DNA of 54,270 bases. Source: Streptosporangiales bacterium. GTDB taxonomy: Bacteria; Actinomycetota; Actinomycetes; Streptosporangiales; WHST01. The first letter of the stretch is position 1. Each line of letters begins with the position of its first letter. The DNA is taken from the NCBI GenBank assembly GCA_009379825.1, contig WHTA01000036.1, positions 1 through 54,270 of the forward strand. Reading direction: 5' to 3'. Shown here one piece after another: positions 1 through 7,520 of the stretch. Made by a program: the position numbers and the translations under genes. The notes below the pieces were generated by a model. That model was not told the DNA's origin, made no database searches, and saw only the letters and a program-made list of their open reading frames with translations.

Positions 1-207
1 CGGCGGCTCAACCGGGTGCTCAACACCATCGTGCTCACCAGGATGCGCACCGACCCCGCCACCCGGGCCTACATCGACCGGCGCCTGGCCGAAGGCAAGA
101 CGACCAGAGAGATCCGCCGCTGCCTCAAGCGCTACACCAGCAGCCAGATCTTCCGCACCCTGGCAGCCGCACACCGTGCACCCGAACTCGCCGCGTCAGC
201 GGCTTGA
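1..207 (+). pseudogene. IS110-family transposase, C-terminal remnant
   Basis: The frame is open from the first base of the window and ends at TGA 205-207, so only the last 68 or so residues are visible. The sequence around residues LNTIVLTRMRTDP, then RRLAEGKTTREIRRCLKRY, is typical of the C-terminal tail of IS110/IS116/IS902 transposases (transposase_20 end). The gene enters from outside the window, so it is either partial by window edge or genuinely truncated. It marks the edge of a mobile-element scar, with an IS3 remnant immediately downstream on the other strand. Confidence 0.75.
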
Positions 208-242
208 CACGACATAGAAGCATCCCAGGTTCTCTGCCGCTC

Positions 243-491
243 TCATACGGGTTGCGGCTCGGGGTTGAGGGCAGCGTAGTGGGCGTCCTCGAACTCCACG
301 GGAGTCATCATGCCAAGCGACCCGTGGAGCCTGCGTTCGTTGTACCAATCGACCCAGCCGGCGGTGGCGTACTCGACGTCGGCGAGGGTCTTGTAGGGCC
401 CGTCGTGGAAGACCGTGGAGCGGACGCACTCGGCCTTGTAGAGCCCGTTGATTGTCTCCATGAGGGTGTCATCTCCAGAACGGCCAGCCAC
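243..491 (-). pseudogene. IS3-family transposase OrfB, C-terminal remnant
   Basis: The 82-residue frame contains DTLMETINGLYKAECVR, then WVDWYNERRLHGSLGMMTP, which is the last part of the rve integrase core and C-terminal tail of IS3-family OrfB transposases. The N-terminal two thirds, including the first two catalytic acidic residues, are absent. The conserved block upstream of DTLMET (usually GD.YDN) is already degraded around position 475-490, so the break is there. It is non-functional alone. The reading frame stops at 243. Confidence 0.8.
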
Positions 492-1065
492 TCAGCGATC
501 GTCAGGTGGCTCAGGCCATAAAACTCATCCGGGAGGCACGAAGTCTCGGGTTCCGTACGACTGCACAGATCTAGTCTCCTGACTCCGAGGTTGCAGACCG
601 CTGCCTGTGTCTAGGCGGGTAGTATCGCAAAGGCGGAGGCACAACTTCTTGCTGGATGTACTCGGGGCTCCGTCGACAGCACTGTACGCAACACTGGGCA
701 ACGTGTTCAGGTCTCACCGCGATCTCCTCGTGAACGCCGAATCAGCTCACCATCGCCACAGCGCCGAGGAGCGCGGCGAGTGTCGTGACCACGAACACCC
801 GCCGCTGTCCGCCAGCGCGAATGCGACGTCCACGCCAGTAGGCGTCGTACCGACGCGGACCATGGCTTCTCACTATCCAACCTGAAGGCGAGCTGCGCCC
901 CGGCACGAACGCACTGTGCAAGATCTGTTCAACCTGCCGCACGGTTGCCACGTCGGCGCCGCACTACCTCAACCGTCGCGGACACGACCAGCTCGATGGA
1001 ACGGTCGGCGATGTGCAGATGCTGGACGAGCCGCGTTGGGGGCACACAGCACCTGCGCGCGTCTG
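492..1065. other. Gap without a convincing gene
   Basis: This 570-bp stretch lies between the transposase scars and the SnoaL-like gene. A 69-codon minus-strand frame (742-951) ends in a hydrophobic stretch (FVVTTLAALLGAVAMV) and could be a fragment of a membrane protein, but it has no clear ribosome binding site and I recognise no family. The rest shows no coding pattern I trust. It is probably IS-associated debris. Confidence 0.4.
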
Positions 1066-1512
1066 CTACGCAGAAGGGTGGCGGGCGGCGCCTGCCAGCG
1101 GTGTGGTGTCGACGTACCGGGGCTCGTAGACGCGCTCCGCGAACTTCCAGCCGTCCGGGGTGCGTTGGTAGCGGTCGTGGTAGATGCCGTAGTTCAGGTG
1201 TGAGCTGCCGTTGCGCATAAGGCCGAACTCGGTCAGGTATGCGCGACCGGACGCGGTGTCGCCGGCGAGCTGGATCGTGCCTGGGTGCACGGTTTGCACG
1301 AAGTACTCCCACAGACCCTGCAGCCGCTCGACGCCGGCGCGGATCCCCTCGCGGCCGACGGTCTCGGCGTCGACTTCGGGGATCCGCACAACGCCGTCCT
1401 CGGTGAACAGCGAGGCGACGCGGTCGTAGTCGCGCACCATCACTGCGTCGGTGAACTCGCCACGCAGCGCCTCGATCTCGACACGGTCGGCGATGGCCTG
1501 GAGTTCGCTCAT
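1066..1512 (-). CDS. SnoaL-like / NTF2-fold protein
   Basis: A 148-residue protein of the SnoaL_4/NTF2 fold. It starts with a helix IADRVEIEALRGEFTDAVMVRDYDRVASLFTEDG, the usual first helices and strand of this fold, and ends with the strand pattern YHDRYQRTPDGWKFAERV. The family includes polyketide cyclases, dehydratases and many proteins of unknown role, so the substrate cannot be named. The start ATG at 1512 is preceded by a strong GAGGAGGAG ribosome binding site. It is divergent from the aldo/keto reductase at 1624, and the palindrome at 1567-1584 lies between the two genes. Confidence 0.8.
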   Translation of the reverse strand: MSELQAIADRVEIEALRGEFTDAVMVRDYDRVASLFTEDGVVRIPEVDAETVGREGIRAGVERLQGLWEYFVQTVHPGTIQLAGDTASGRAYLTEFGLMRNGSSHLNYGIYHDRYQRTPDGWKFAERVYEPRYVDTTPLAGAARHPSA

Positions 1513-1562
1513 CGGTCTCCTCCTCGCTCTGCCGACGCAGCCCGTCGGGATGTGAGGTCGGG

Positions 1563-1593
1563 TTGACTTCGAGTGCACTCGAAGCTGTTCCAT
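1563..1593 (+). promoter_or_regulatory. MerR-type promoter and operator for the aldo/keto reductase
   Basis: A perfect 18-bp palindrome, CTTCGAGTGCACTCGAAG, occupies 1567-1584. It sits inside a candidate promoter: TTGACT (1563-1568), 19-bp spacer, TTCCAT (1588-1593). A dyad within an over-long 19-bp spacer is the classic architecture of MerR-regulated promoters. The half-site resembles the CTTGAGT/ACTC-type sites known for NmlR/AdhR-like MerR regulators. The likely binder is the MerR protein at 2646-3113, cotranscribed with the reductase. The -10 hexamer is weak, as expected for an activator-dependent promoter. Confidence 0.6.
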
Positions 1594-1623
1594 CTCCGTG
1601 ACGGGAACGGCAAAGGAGCAGAC

Positions 1624-2634
1624 ATGGAACAGCGACGGCTCGGGGCCACCGGTCCGATGGTGTCGAGGTTCGCGCTCGGCGCGATGATGTTCGGCGGCGC
1701 CGCGGACGAGAAGGCCAGCCGGGAGATGCTCGACACCTACATGGGCGCCGGTGGCACGTTCATCGACACCGCGGACAACTACAACCAGGGCACCTCGGAG
1801 CGCTGGATCGGGCAGTGGGTGAAGGACCGCCCCGGCGTACGCGACCGCGTCGTGCTGGCCACCAAGGGCCGGTTCATGGTCGACGGCCAGCCAGGCGCCA
1901 GCCTCAGCCCGGCGTACCTGCGTACCGCGCTCGAAGCGAGCCTGCGCCGGCTCGACGTCGACCACGTCGACCTGTACCAGCTGCACGGACCGGACGCCGA
2001 CCACCCGCTCGAGGACGTGGTGGAGTTCCTCGCCGCCGCCGCGGGTGCCGGGCAGATCGGCTACGTCGGGGTGAGCAACTTCCCCGGCTGGCAGGTCGCC
2101 AAGCTGGCCCGGCTGCTCGCCGAGCACGGCGGGCCGCCGCTGGTGTCGCACCAGATCCAGTACAGCCTGCTGGTCCGCGAGGTCGAGTGGGAGATCCTGC
2201 CCGCGGCCATCGACGCGGGCGTCGGCACCACCTGCTGGGGCGCGCTCGGCCAGGGTTACCTCACCGGCAAGTACCACCGCGACCGTCGTCCCGCTGCCGG
2301 CACCCGCGTCGGCGAGAGCCCGGACGACGTCCTCGAGGCGTGGACCCGCCGCAACACCGACGAGGTCTGGGCCATCGTGGACGGCCTGCGCGAGGTCGCC
2401 GAAGGGCACGGCGTGACGCCGGCGCAGGCGGCGCTGGCCTGGGTGTCGGACCGGCCGGGCATCGGCGCACCGATCGTCGGCGCCAGGCACGCCGGCCAGC
2501 TGCGCGAGACGCTCCCGGCCGCCGACCTGCACCTCGACGACAGCGCGCGGGCACGCCTGGACGAGCTCACCGCGCCACGGGCGGCGGACTACCCGTACCC
2601 GTTCCTCGCCCAGATCAGCCATTGGCACAACTGA
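1624..2634 (+). CDS. Aldo/keto reductase
   Basis: A 336-residue NAD(P)H-dependent aldo/keto reductase of the (beta/alpha)8 fold. Visible family marks are FIDTADNY with the catalytic Asp and Tyr near residues 45-55, the catalytic Lys in VLATKGRF, the His in LYQLHGPD near residue 120, and GYVGVSNFPGW. The C-terminal region APIVGARHAGQLRE is the cofactor-binding segment. ATG 1624 is chosen because AAAGGAG lies 6-7 bases upstream; an upstream ATG at 1573 overlaps the operator. It probably forms an operon with the MerR gene, which begins 11 bases after the stop. The physiological carbonyl substrate is unknown. Confidence 0.9.
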   Translation: MEQRRLGATGPMVSRFALGAMMFGGAADEKASREMLDTYMGAGGTFIDTADNYNQGTSERWIGQWVKDRPGVRDRVVLATKGRFMVDGQPGASLSPAYLRTALEASLRRLDVDHVDLYQLHGPDADHPLEDVVEFLAAAAGAGQIGYVGVSNFPGWQVAKLARLLAEHGGPPLVSHQIQYSLLVREVEWEILPAAIDAGVGTTCWGALGQGYLTGKYHRDRRPAAGTRVGESPDDVLEAWTRRNTDEVWAIVDGLREVAEGHGVTPAQAALAWVSDRPGIGAPIVGARHAGQLRETLPAADLHLDDSARARLDELTAPRAADYPYPFLAQISHWHN

Positions 2635-2645
2635 GGAACTCGGCA

Positions 2646-3113
2646 ATGATGGACAGAATGAGCAGCGCAACACCGGACGACGACCTCGACGGCGTCGGCA
2701 CCTGTGCGATCGGCGAGGACCTCGCCGCCACGCCGATCACCCACCCGCTGACGGTGAGCGAGGTCGCGAACCGGATCGGGCTGTCCGCCCACACGCTGCG
2801 CTGGTACGAACGCATCGGACTGCTCGACCACGTCGAACGGGACAGCTCAGGCCACCGCCGCTACACGGCGACCGACGTGGAGTGGCTGCTGTTGCTGATC
2901 CGGCTACGGGCCACCGGGATGCCGGTGAAGGACATGCAACGGTACGCCGAGATGGTCCGTGCAGGCGAGCACACCGAGACAGAACGCCGGGTGCTGCTCG
3001 AAGCACACCGCGAACGGGTGGCGGCGCACATCGCCGAGCTCCAGCGCCACCTCGCCGTCATCGACCACAAGGTGAGCATCTACCGCCGCAACGACCACCT
3101 CGCCGCCAGCTGA
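2646..3113 (+). CDS. MerR-family transcriptional regulator
   Basis: A regulator of about 155 residues. After a 30-residue variable N-terminus the winged-helix DNA-binding domain reads LTVSEVANRIGLSAHTLRWYERIGLL, followed by the second helix-turn-helix GHRRYTATDVEWL and the LRATGMPVKDMQRYAEMVRAG motif. The C-terminus is a dimerisation coiled coil (HRERVAAHIAELQRHLAVIDHKV). No Cys pair suggests metal binding, so it belongs with the NmlR/YcgE-like group often paired with oxidoreductases. GAGGAA overlaps the stop of the reductase gene, so translation is probably coupled. Alternative ATG starts are at 2649 and 2658. Confidence 0.85.
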   Translation: MMDRMSSATPDDDLDGVGTCAIGEDLAATPITHPLTVSEVANRIGLSAHTLRWYERIGLLDHVERDSSGHRRYTATDVEWLLLLIRLRATGMPVKDMQRYAEMVRAGEHTETERRVLLEAHRERVAAHIAELQRHLAVIDHKVSIYRRNDHLAAS

Positions 3114-3176
3114 CGGCCCACCCGGCCAGCGTCGCCGGGTCGGGTACGGTGCTCGGTTGGAAGGCGTGGGTGAGAC

Positions 3177-3842
3177 GTGTTGGGCGTGGTGGATCCGCGG
3201 TTGTTGGTCGCGTTCGTCGCGATGTCGGCGTTGCTGTCCGTGGTGCCGGGGCCGAGTGTGCTGTTCGTGGTCGGGCGGGCGCTCGCGCACGGGCGGGCGA
3301 CCGCGGTGTACTCGGTGCTCGGCAACGCGCTCGGCGGGTACCTGCTGGTGATCGCGGTGGCTTGCGGGCTCGGCGCGATCGTGACGCAGTCGGTGGCGGT
3401 CTTCACGGCGATCAAGCTGGCCGGTGCGGCCTACCTCGTATACCTCGGCGTCTCTGCGATGCTCGCCGCCCGCAGGCGCGGGCCTACGGCGCCGATGGAT
3501 GCGGGTGAGCCCGCTGGCGTGCTGCACGGCGGCCGGGTGCGCCGACTGTGGGAGGGCCTGACCGTCGGCGTCACGAACCCGAAGAGCATCGTGTTCCTGG
3601 TGGCGATGCTGCCGCAGTTCATCGACCGCGAGGCCGGCCACGTGGTGCTGCAGATGCTGATCATCGGGTTGGTCGGCGCGCTCATCCAGGCGGGTACGGA
3701 CGGCGTCTGGGCGATGACGGCCGCGGCGGCGCGGAGCTGGTTCGCACGCAGTCCCCGCCGCATGCAGGCGATGCAGGTCTCCGGTGGCGCGGCCATGGTC
3801 GGGCTCGGCGTCAAGGTCGCCGTGTCGGGACGCCCCGACTGA
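3177..3842 (+). CDS. LysE/RhtB-family amino acid exporter
   Basis: A 221-residue inner-membrane protein with about six hydrophobic segments. The N-terminal signature LLSVVPGPSVLFVVGRALAHG is the conserved loop of the LysE/RhtB family. LWEGLTVGVTNPKSIVFLVAMLPQFI is the family's central motif. Members export amino acids or derivatives, driven by proton motive force; the exact substrate cannot be read here. The start is GTG 3177. It stands alone on the plus strand between the MerR gene and the DUF1203 gene. Confidence 0.85.
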   Translation: MLGVVDPRLLVAFVAMSALLSVVPGPSVLFVVGRALAHGRATAVYSVLGNALGGYLLVIAVACGLGAIVTQSVAVFTAIKLAGAAYLVYLGVSAMLAARRRGPTAPMDAGEPAGVLHGGRVRRLWEGLTVGVTNPKSIVFLVAMLPQFIDREAGHVVLQMLIIGLVGALIQAGTDGVWAMTAAAARSWFARSPRRMQAMQVSGGAAMVGLGVKVAVSGRPD

Positions 3843-3897
3843 GCTCGGCGTCGCCTACCTGCCAGCAGCACCCGTACGCGCGGGCAAGAATCGGCCC

Positions 3898-4386
3898 ATG
3901 ACCACGACAACGCAGACTAGGTTCCGCCTCCACGCCATCGCCCCGGAGAGTCTCCAACAGGTACGCACCACAGGTCTCGACGTGTCCGGACAACCGGTGG
4001 AGCACGTCGACGGGGAGGGCCTACCGCTGCGCCGCTGCCTCCGCAACTCCACGGCGGGCGAGAAGCTCATGCTCTTCGGGTACGAGCCTGCCCTGCCGCC
4101 CAGTCCGTACCGCGAGATCGGCGCGGTCTACGCACACGCAGAACCGTGCCAGGGGCCGGACCACACCGACCGCTACCCGAGCGACTGGCACGGCCGACCA
4201 CAGGTGTTCCGCGCGTACGACGACCGCGGCTGGATCCACCACCAGGCGACACGGGTCCATGACGGTACGAACCCTGAGCAGCAGATCGTGGAGATCTTCG
4301 CCCATCCCGAGGTGACCCAGATCCACACCCGCAACGTCGCCGCGGGCTGCTACATGCTCCGCATCACACGTCCCGACCGCGGGTGA
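3898..4386 (+). CDS. DUF1203 domain protein
   Basis: A 162-residue soluble protein matching the DUF1203 pattern: FRLHAIAPESLQQVR at the N-terminus, PLRRCLRNSTAGEKLMLFGYEP in the middle, then GPYREIGAVYAHAEPC-like sequence and HTRNVAAGCYMLRI at the end. The conserved Cys and His residues (PLRRCL, HAEPC, AGCY) could bind metal, but that is inference. No function is established for the family. ATG 3898 fits the family N-terminus; the frame is open further upstream. Confidence 0.8.
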   Translation: MTTTTQTRFRLHAIAPESLQQVRTTGLDVSGQPVEHVDGEGLPLRRCLRNSTAGEKLMLFGYEPALPPSPYREIGAVYAHAEPCQGPDHTDRYPSDWHGRPQVFRAYDDRGWIHHQATRVHDGTNPEQQIVEIFAHPEVTQIHTRNVAAGCYMLRITRPDRG

Positions 4387-4443
4387 GGGAGCTCCCTCGC
4401 GGGAGGGAAGGCGCGCCGACGGGTTCGCCAGAACACTGGTGGC

Positions 4444-5334
4444 ATGGGGCCACACAGGGGTCTGGTACGCGATCTGGTCGCCTTGTCACGACCGCGGTTC
4501 TGGCTGCTCTCCGCGGTGGCGCTGCAGCTGGGCTTCGTGTTGGCGACGCACCGGCTGCTGCCCCGCGGACCCGAGATCGTCGCCATGGCGCACGCAGCCG
4601 TGGTCGCCGGCCCGCTGCTTTGGCTGGCCGTGCTCTCCGTCAACGACGCCCGCGACCTGGCCGGTGACCGGCTCAACCCGCGCAAGGCCGACACGCCACT
4701 CGTCCGGGGACGCATCACGCCGCGTGCGGCCGTCCGTATCGGCGCCGTGGCAAGCGTCGCCGCCGTACTCGCAGCTGTGCCGCTCGGCGCTCCGTTCGCG
4801 CTCGGCACGGCCGTCGCCGTGCTCCTCGGGTGGGCGTACAGCATGCCGCCGCTACGGCTGAAGGCCAGGGTCGGCGCGGACGTGTTGGTGAACTCCTGCG
4901 CCGTCGGCCTCCTCGGGCCGCTGGGCGGCTGGGTCGCCGTGACGGGGACGGTTGCGGGGTTCCCGTGGCCGATGGGGGTCGTCGGGGTGCTTGCGGTGGC
5001 CGGGCTCTACCTGCCGACGACGCTCGTGGACCACGGCGCGGACCGCCGGGTAGGAGTGCGGACGACCGCTGTGGTCCTCGGCCGGCGCGCGACGTTCGAG
5101 CTCGGCTTCGCGCTCTGGACGGCCAGCGCCGTCGTGACCTTCGTGCTGGCCGCGGGCGACGTGGTCATCGACCGTTCGCTACTCCCCGCCCACCTGGTGC
5201 TGACGCCGATGCTGCTCGTGCTGTACCGGATGGTGTTGCGCGGGCGGCCGTCGTTCCCCGCGGTCATGGCCGTCGCCGGCGCGTACCTGCTGCCCTGCGC
5301 GATGTTCGTCGCGACCTACGTCGAGTCGATCTGA
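4444..5334 (+). CDS. UbiA-family prenyltransferase
   Basis: A 296-residue integral membrane protein with about eight or nine hydrophobic segments. It has both aspartate-rich prenyl-diphosphate-binding motifs of the UbiA superfamily: NDARDLAGD (an NDxxDxxxD motif near residue 73) and DHGADRRVG near residue 198. The family transfers isoprenoid chains to aromatic or sugar acceptors for quinones, haem, chlorophyll or lipids. No quinone-pathway genes lie nearby, so the acceptor is not known. It is one base away from the histidine kinase gene and may be cotranscribed with the two-component system. Confidence 0.85.
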   Translation: MGPHRGLVRDLVALSRPRFWLLSAVALQLGFVLATHRLLPRGPEIVAMAHAAVVAGPLLWLAVLSVNDARDLAGDRLNPRKADTPLVRGRITPRAAVRIGAVASVAAVLAAVPLGAPFALGTAVAVLLGWAYSMPPLRLKARVGADVLVNSCAVGLLGPLGGWVAVTGTVAGFPWPMGVVGVLAVAGLYLPTTLVDHGADRRVGVRTTAVVLGRRATFELGFALWTASAVVTFVLAAGDVVIDRSLLPAHLVLTPMLLVLYRMVLRGRPSFPAVMAVAGAYLLPCAMFVATYVESI

Positions 5335-5335
5335 C

Positions 5336-6601
5336 GTGTCGAGCCATCAGTTGGCAGAATCCGTTGGCATGGCCGTCCGTGCGCTGTTCGCCCCGCTGGT
5401 GAGCGGGTCGACGTACCGGCGGGCGGTGCACCTGTTGCTCGGCGGGGTGGTGCTTCTGCCGTATCTACTGCTCGGCTACATGTTCGCGACGTTGCTGTCC
5501 ACCGACCCGCAACCGTTGATCACGGCCCTGCTGCTCGCGGTGGCGGCAGTGATCGCAGCAGCGCCGGCGTTCCTCCGCGGAACCCGGACGCTGTCGACGG
5601 TGGCCGCCCGCTCGTTGCTCGACGTCGACCTGCCGCACCTGCCGAATGGCCGCCTGGCGTTGGAGGCACGGCTGCGCAGTGCGCTGTGGTTCGCCACGCA
5701 CCTGCTCGTCGGCGGGGTCGTGGCGGCCGCACTCATCATCATCGTGCCGATGGCCCTCATGTTCCTCACCGCCCAGCTCGGTCCCGCCGGCGAGTCGTTC
5801 AGGTTCGGCCCGTTCGATGCCGACGACCAGGCGGTTCTCTCGCTGCTCGGCTTCCTCGCCCTCGTCGGGCTCACCTACGCCGTCGCGGGTCTCGGCCGGC
5901 TCGCCGCCGTCATGGCCCCGGTGCTGCTCGGCCCCACGCCCGAGGAGCGGATCGCCGCGCTCGAGGCCGAAGCCGGTGAACTGGCGGAGCGGAACCGATT
6001 GGCGCGGGAGCTGCACGACTCGGTCGGGCATGCGCTGACGGTGGCCACGCTGCAGGCGGCGGCGGCGCGCGAGGTACTGAGCGCCGACCCGGAGTTCGCC
6101 AGGCGGGCGCTGGCGGCCATCGAGGACACCGGTCGTGCGGCGATGGCCGACCTCGACCACGTGCTCGGGCTGCTGCGCGACGGCCAGCCGTCCGACCAGG
6201 TGCCTGCCCGAACACTGGCCAACCTCACCGAGCTGCTGGCCGCGGCACGTAGCGCCGGCACCGAGATCACCGTGGACATCGCCGGCGAGCCGACCGAGGT
6301 GCCTGGGATCGTCTCCCGCGAGGCGTACCGCGTCGTGCAGGAGTGCCTCACCAACGCGACCAGGCACGCCCACGGCGAACCGGTGACCCTGCAGATCACG
6401 GTGACCGAAAGCACCGTCGGCATCACGGCGACCAACCCGGTACGCGGGGAGCAGGCCAGCCGCGCCGGTGGTCGCGGCATCACCGGCATGCGGGAACGCG
6501 TGCGGCTGCTTGGTGGCAAGATGACTGCCGGGCGCGAGGAGGGCAGGTGGCGGGTCAACGTACGGCTGCCGCTCGGCGGCAAGAGATGGGGGCCGACATG
6601 A
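5336..6601 (+). CDS. NarL-type sensor histidine kinase
   Basis: About 421 residues. The N-terminal half has several membrane segments (LLLGGVVLLPYLLLGYMF and others) in the style of the putative-sensor domain of actinobacterial kinases. The HisKA_3 phosphoacceptor box is ERNRLARELHDSVGHALT, with the phosphorylated His in HDSVGH near residue 227. The ATPase domain shows the N box VVQECLTNATRHA and G boxes GGRGITGMRERVRLLGG. GTG 5336 is one base after the prenyltransferase stop; ATG 5369 is an alternative. Its stop overlaps the response regulator start (ATGA), so the two are translationally coupled. The signal is unknown. Confidence 0.9.
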   Translation: MSSHQLAESVGMAVRALFAPLVSGSTYRRAVHLLLGGVVLLPYLLLGYMFATLLSTDPQPLITALLLAVAAVIAAAPAFLRGTRTLSTVAARSLLDVDLPHLPNGRLALEARLRSALWFATHLLVGGVVAAALIIIVPMALMFLTAQLGPAGESFRFGPFDADDQAVLSLLGFLALVGLTYAVAGLGRLAAVMAPVLLGPTPEERIAALEAEAGELAERNRLARELHDSVGHALTVATLQAAAAREVLSADPEFARRALAAIEDTGRAAMADLDHVLGLLRDGQPSDQVPARTLANLTELLAAARSAGTEITVDIAGEPTEVPGIVSREAYRVVQECLTNATRHAHGEPVTLQITVTESTVGITATNPVRGEQASRAGGRGITGMRERVRLLGGKMTAGREEGRWRVNVRLPLGGKRWGPT

Positions 6602-7251
6602 CCATCGACGTCCTGCTCGTCGATGACGAGGAGCTGGTCCGTACGGGTCTGCGCGCCATCATCGACGCGCAACCCGACCTCAACGTCATCGGTGAGGCGA
6701 CCGACGGCGCGGACGTGCTGCCGCTCGCCCGGCGCCTGCACCCGGACGTCGTGCTCATGGACATCAGGATGCCCGCCATCGACGGCATCCAGGCGACCCG
6801 GCATCTCCGGGCGAACATGTCCGAGCCACCGCAGGTCTTGGTGGTGACCACGTTCGAGAACGACGACTACGTGTACCAGGCGCTCCTCGCCGGCGCTGCC
6901 GGGTTCCTGCTCAAGCGCGCCCGCCCCACCGAGGTCGTCGAGGCGGTCCGGGTGGTCGCCAATGGCGAGTCGGTGCTCTTCCCGGCCGCACTCCAGCGCC
7001 TGGTCGCGACGTACGGCAGCTACCCCGACAGAAGCGCGCTCGGCACCGCACGGCTGACCGACCGCGAGCAGGAGATCCTCCGGCTGATGGCCGCCGGCCT
7101 GTCCAACACGGAGATCGCCGACCAGCTCGTGGTCGGGCTGGAGACGGTCAAGACGCACGTCGGCAACGTGCTGGCGAAGCTCGACGCGAGGGACCGGACG
7201 CAGGCAGTCATCGCCGCCTACGAGTCCGGCTTCGTCACGCCGTCGAGGTAA
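6598..7251 (+). CDS. NarL/LuxR-family response regulator
   Basis: A 217-residue response regulator. The receiver domain carries DVLLVDDEELVR (acidic pair), the phosphorylated Asp in VVLMDIRMP near residue 54, the conserved Thr in VVTTFEND and Lys in FLLKRARP. The C-terminal LuxR-type helix-turn-helix is LTDREQEILRLMAAGLSNTEIADQLVVGLETVKTHV, residues about 148-185. It is the cognate partner of the kinase just upstream. Targets are unknown; the prenyltransferase gene or its own operon is possible. A 13-bp palindrome GGTAACGGTTACC (7247-7259) overlaps the stop codon. Confidence 0.92.
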   Translation: MTIDVLLVDDEELVRTGLRAIIDAQPDLNVIGEATDGADVLPLARRLHPDVVLMDIRMPAIDGIQATRHLRANMSEPPQVLVVTTFENDDYVYQALLAGAAGFLLKRARPTEVVEAVRVVANGESVLFPAALQRLVATYGSYPDRSALGTARLTDREQEILRLMAAGLSNTEIADQLVVGLETVKTHVGNVLAKLDARDRTQAVIAAYESGFVTPSR

Positions 7252-7314
7252 CGGTTACCAGGCGCGGCCAACCCGTCACGGTCCGGCAACGACGTCACTG
7301 GCCGACGGTGCCCA

Positions 7315-7343
7315 TTGCCGCGCGGCGGCGCCCTGCCTACTAT
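7315..7343 (+). promoter_or_regulatory. Sigma-70-type promoter of the LVIVD gene
   Basis: TTGCCG (7315-7320) and TACTAT (7338-7343) are separated by exactly 17 bp, matching the housekeeping consensus of actinobacteria (TTGaca and TAnnnT). It would start transcription near 7350 and give a leader of about 170 nt before the ATG at 7521. Confidence 0.55.
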
Positions 7344-7349
7344 CAGCGG

Positions 7350-7520
7350 GTTTCCTGTTTCGTCCCGAAAGGGAAGACCGTGCGTCCCTGTGTCTTCCCA
7401 CCGGCCGGGGGGCCATTCCGGCTGCCCTCTCATCCCCGTGCAGCCGCCACCGGGCGGCTCGGGACGTCCTCCACGCCGTGAGATCGCATCAAGTCAGCTC
7501 TCGGCCCGAGGAGGGACCAC
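7350..7520 (+). promoter_or_regulatory. Long structured 5' leader of the LVIVD gene
   Basis: The predicted leader holds at least three inverted repeats: TTTCG/CGAAA around 7358-7370, GGGAAGAC (7371-7378) with GTCTTCCC (7392-7399), and GCCGCC/GGCGGC (7443-7458). The first two share bases near 7371 and could be alternative folds. I do not recognise a known riboswitch class. GAGGAGGGA precedes the ATG at 7521. Confidence 0.35.

Noticed and set aside
742-951. A 69-codon minus-strand frame as a gene
   Set aside because: No ribosome binding site or family match; kept only as a possible fragment in the gap entry.
1066-2673. A 535-codon minus-strand open frame
   Set aside because: Only the last 148 codons encode the SnoaL-like protein; the rest is the antisense shadow of the aldo/keto reductase.
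7247-7259. Palindrome GGTAACGGTTACC over the response regulator stop
   Set aside because: Short, no downstream T-tract, and overlapping coding sequence; could be chance, so not called as terminator or operator.
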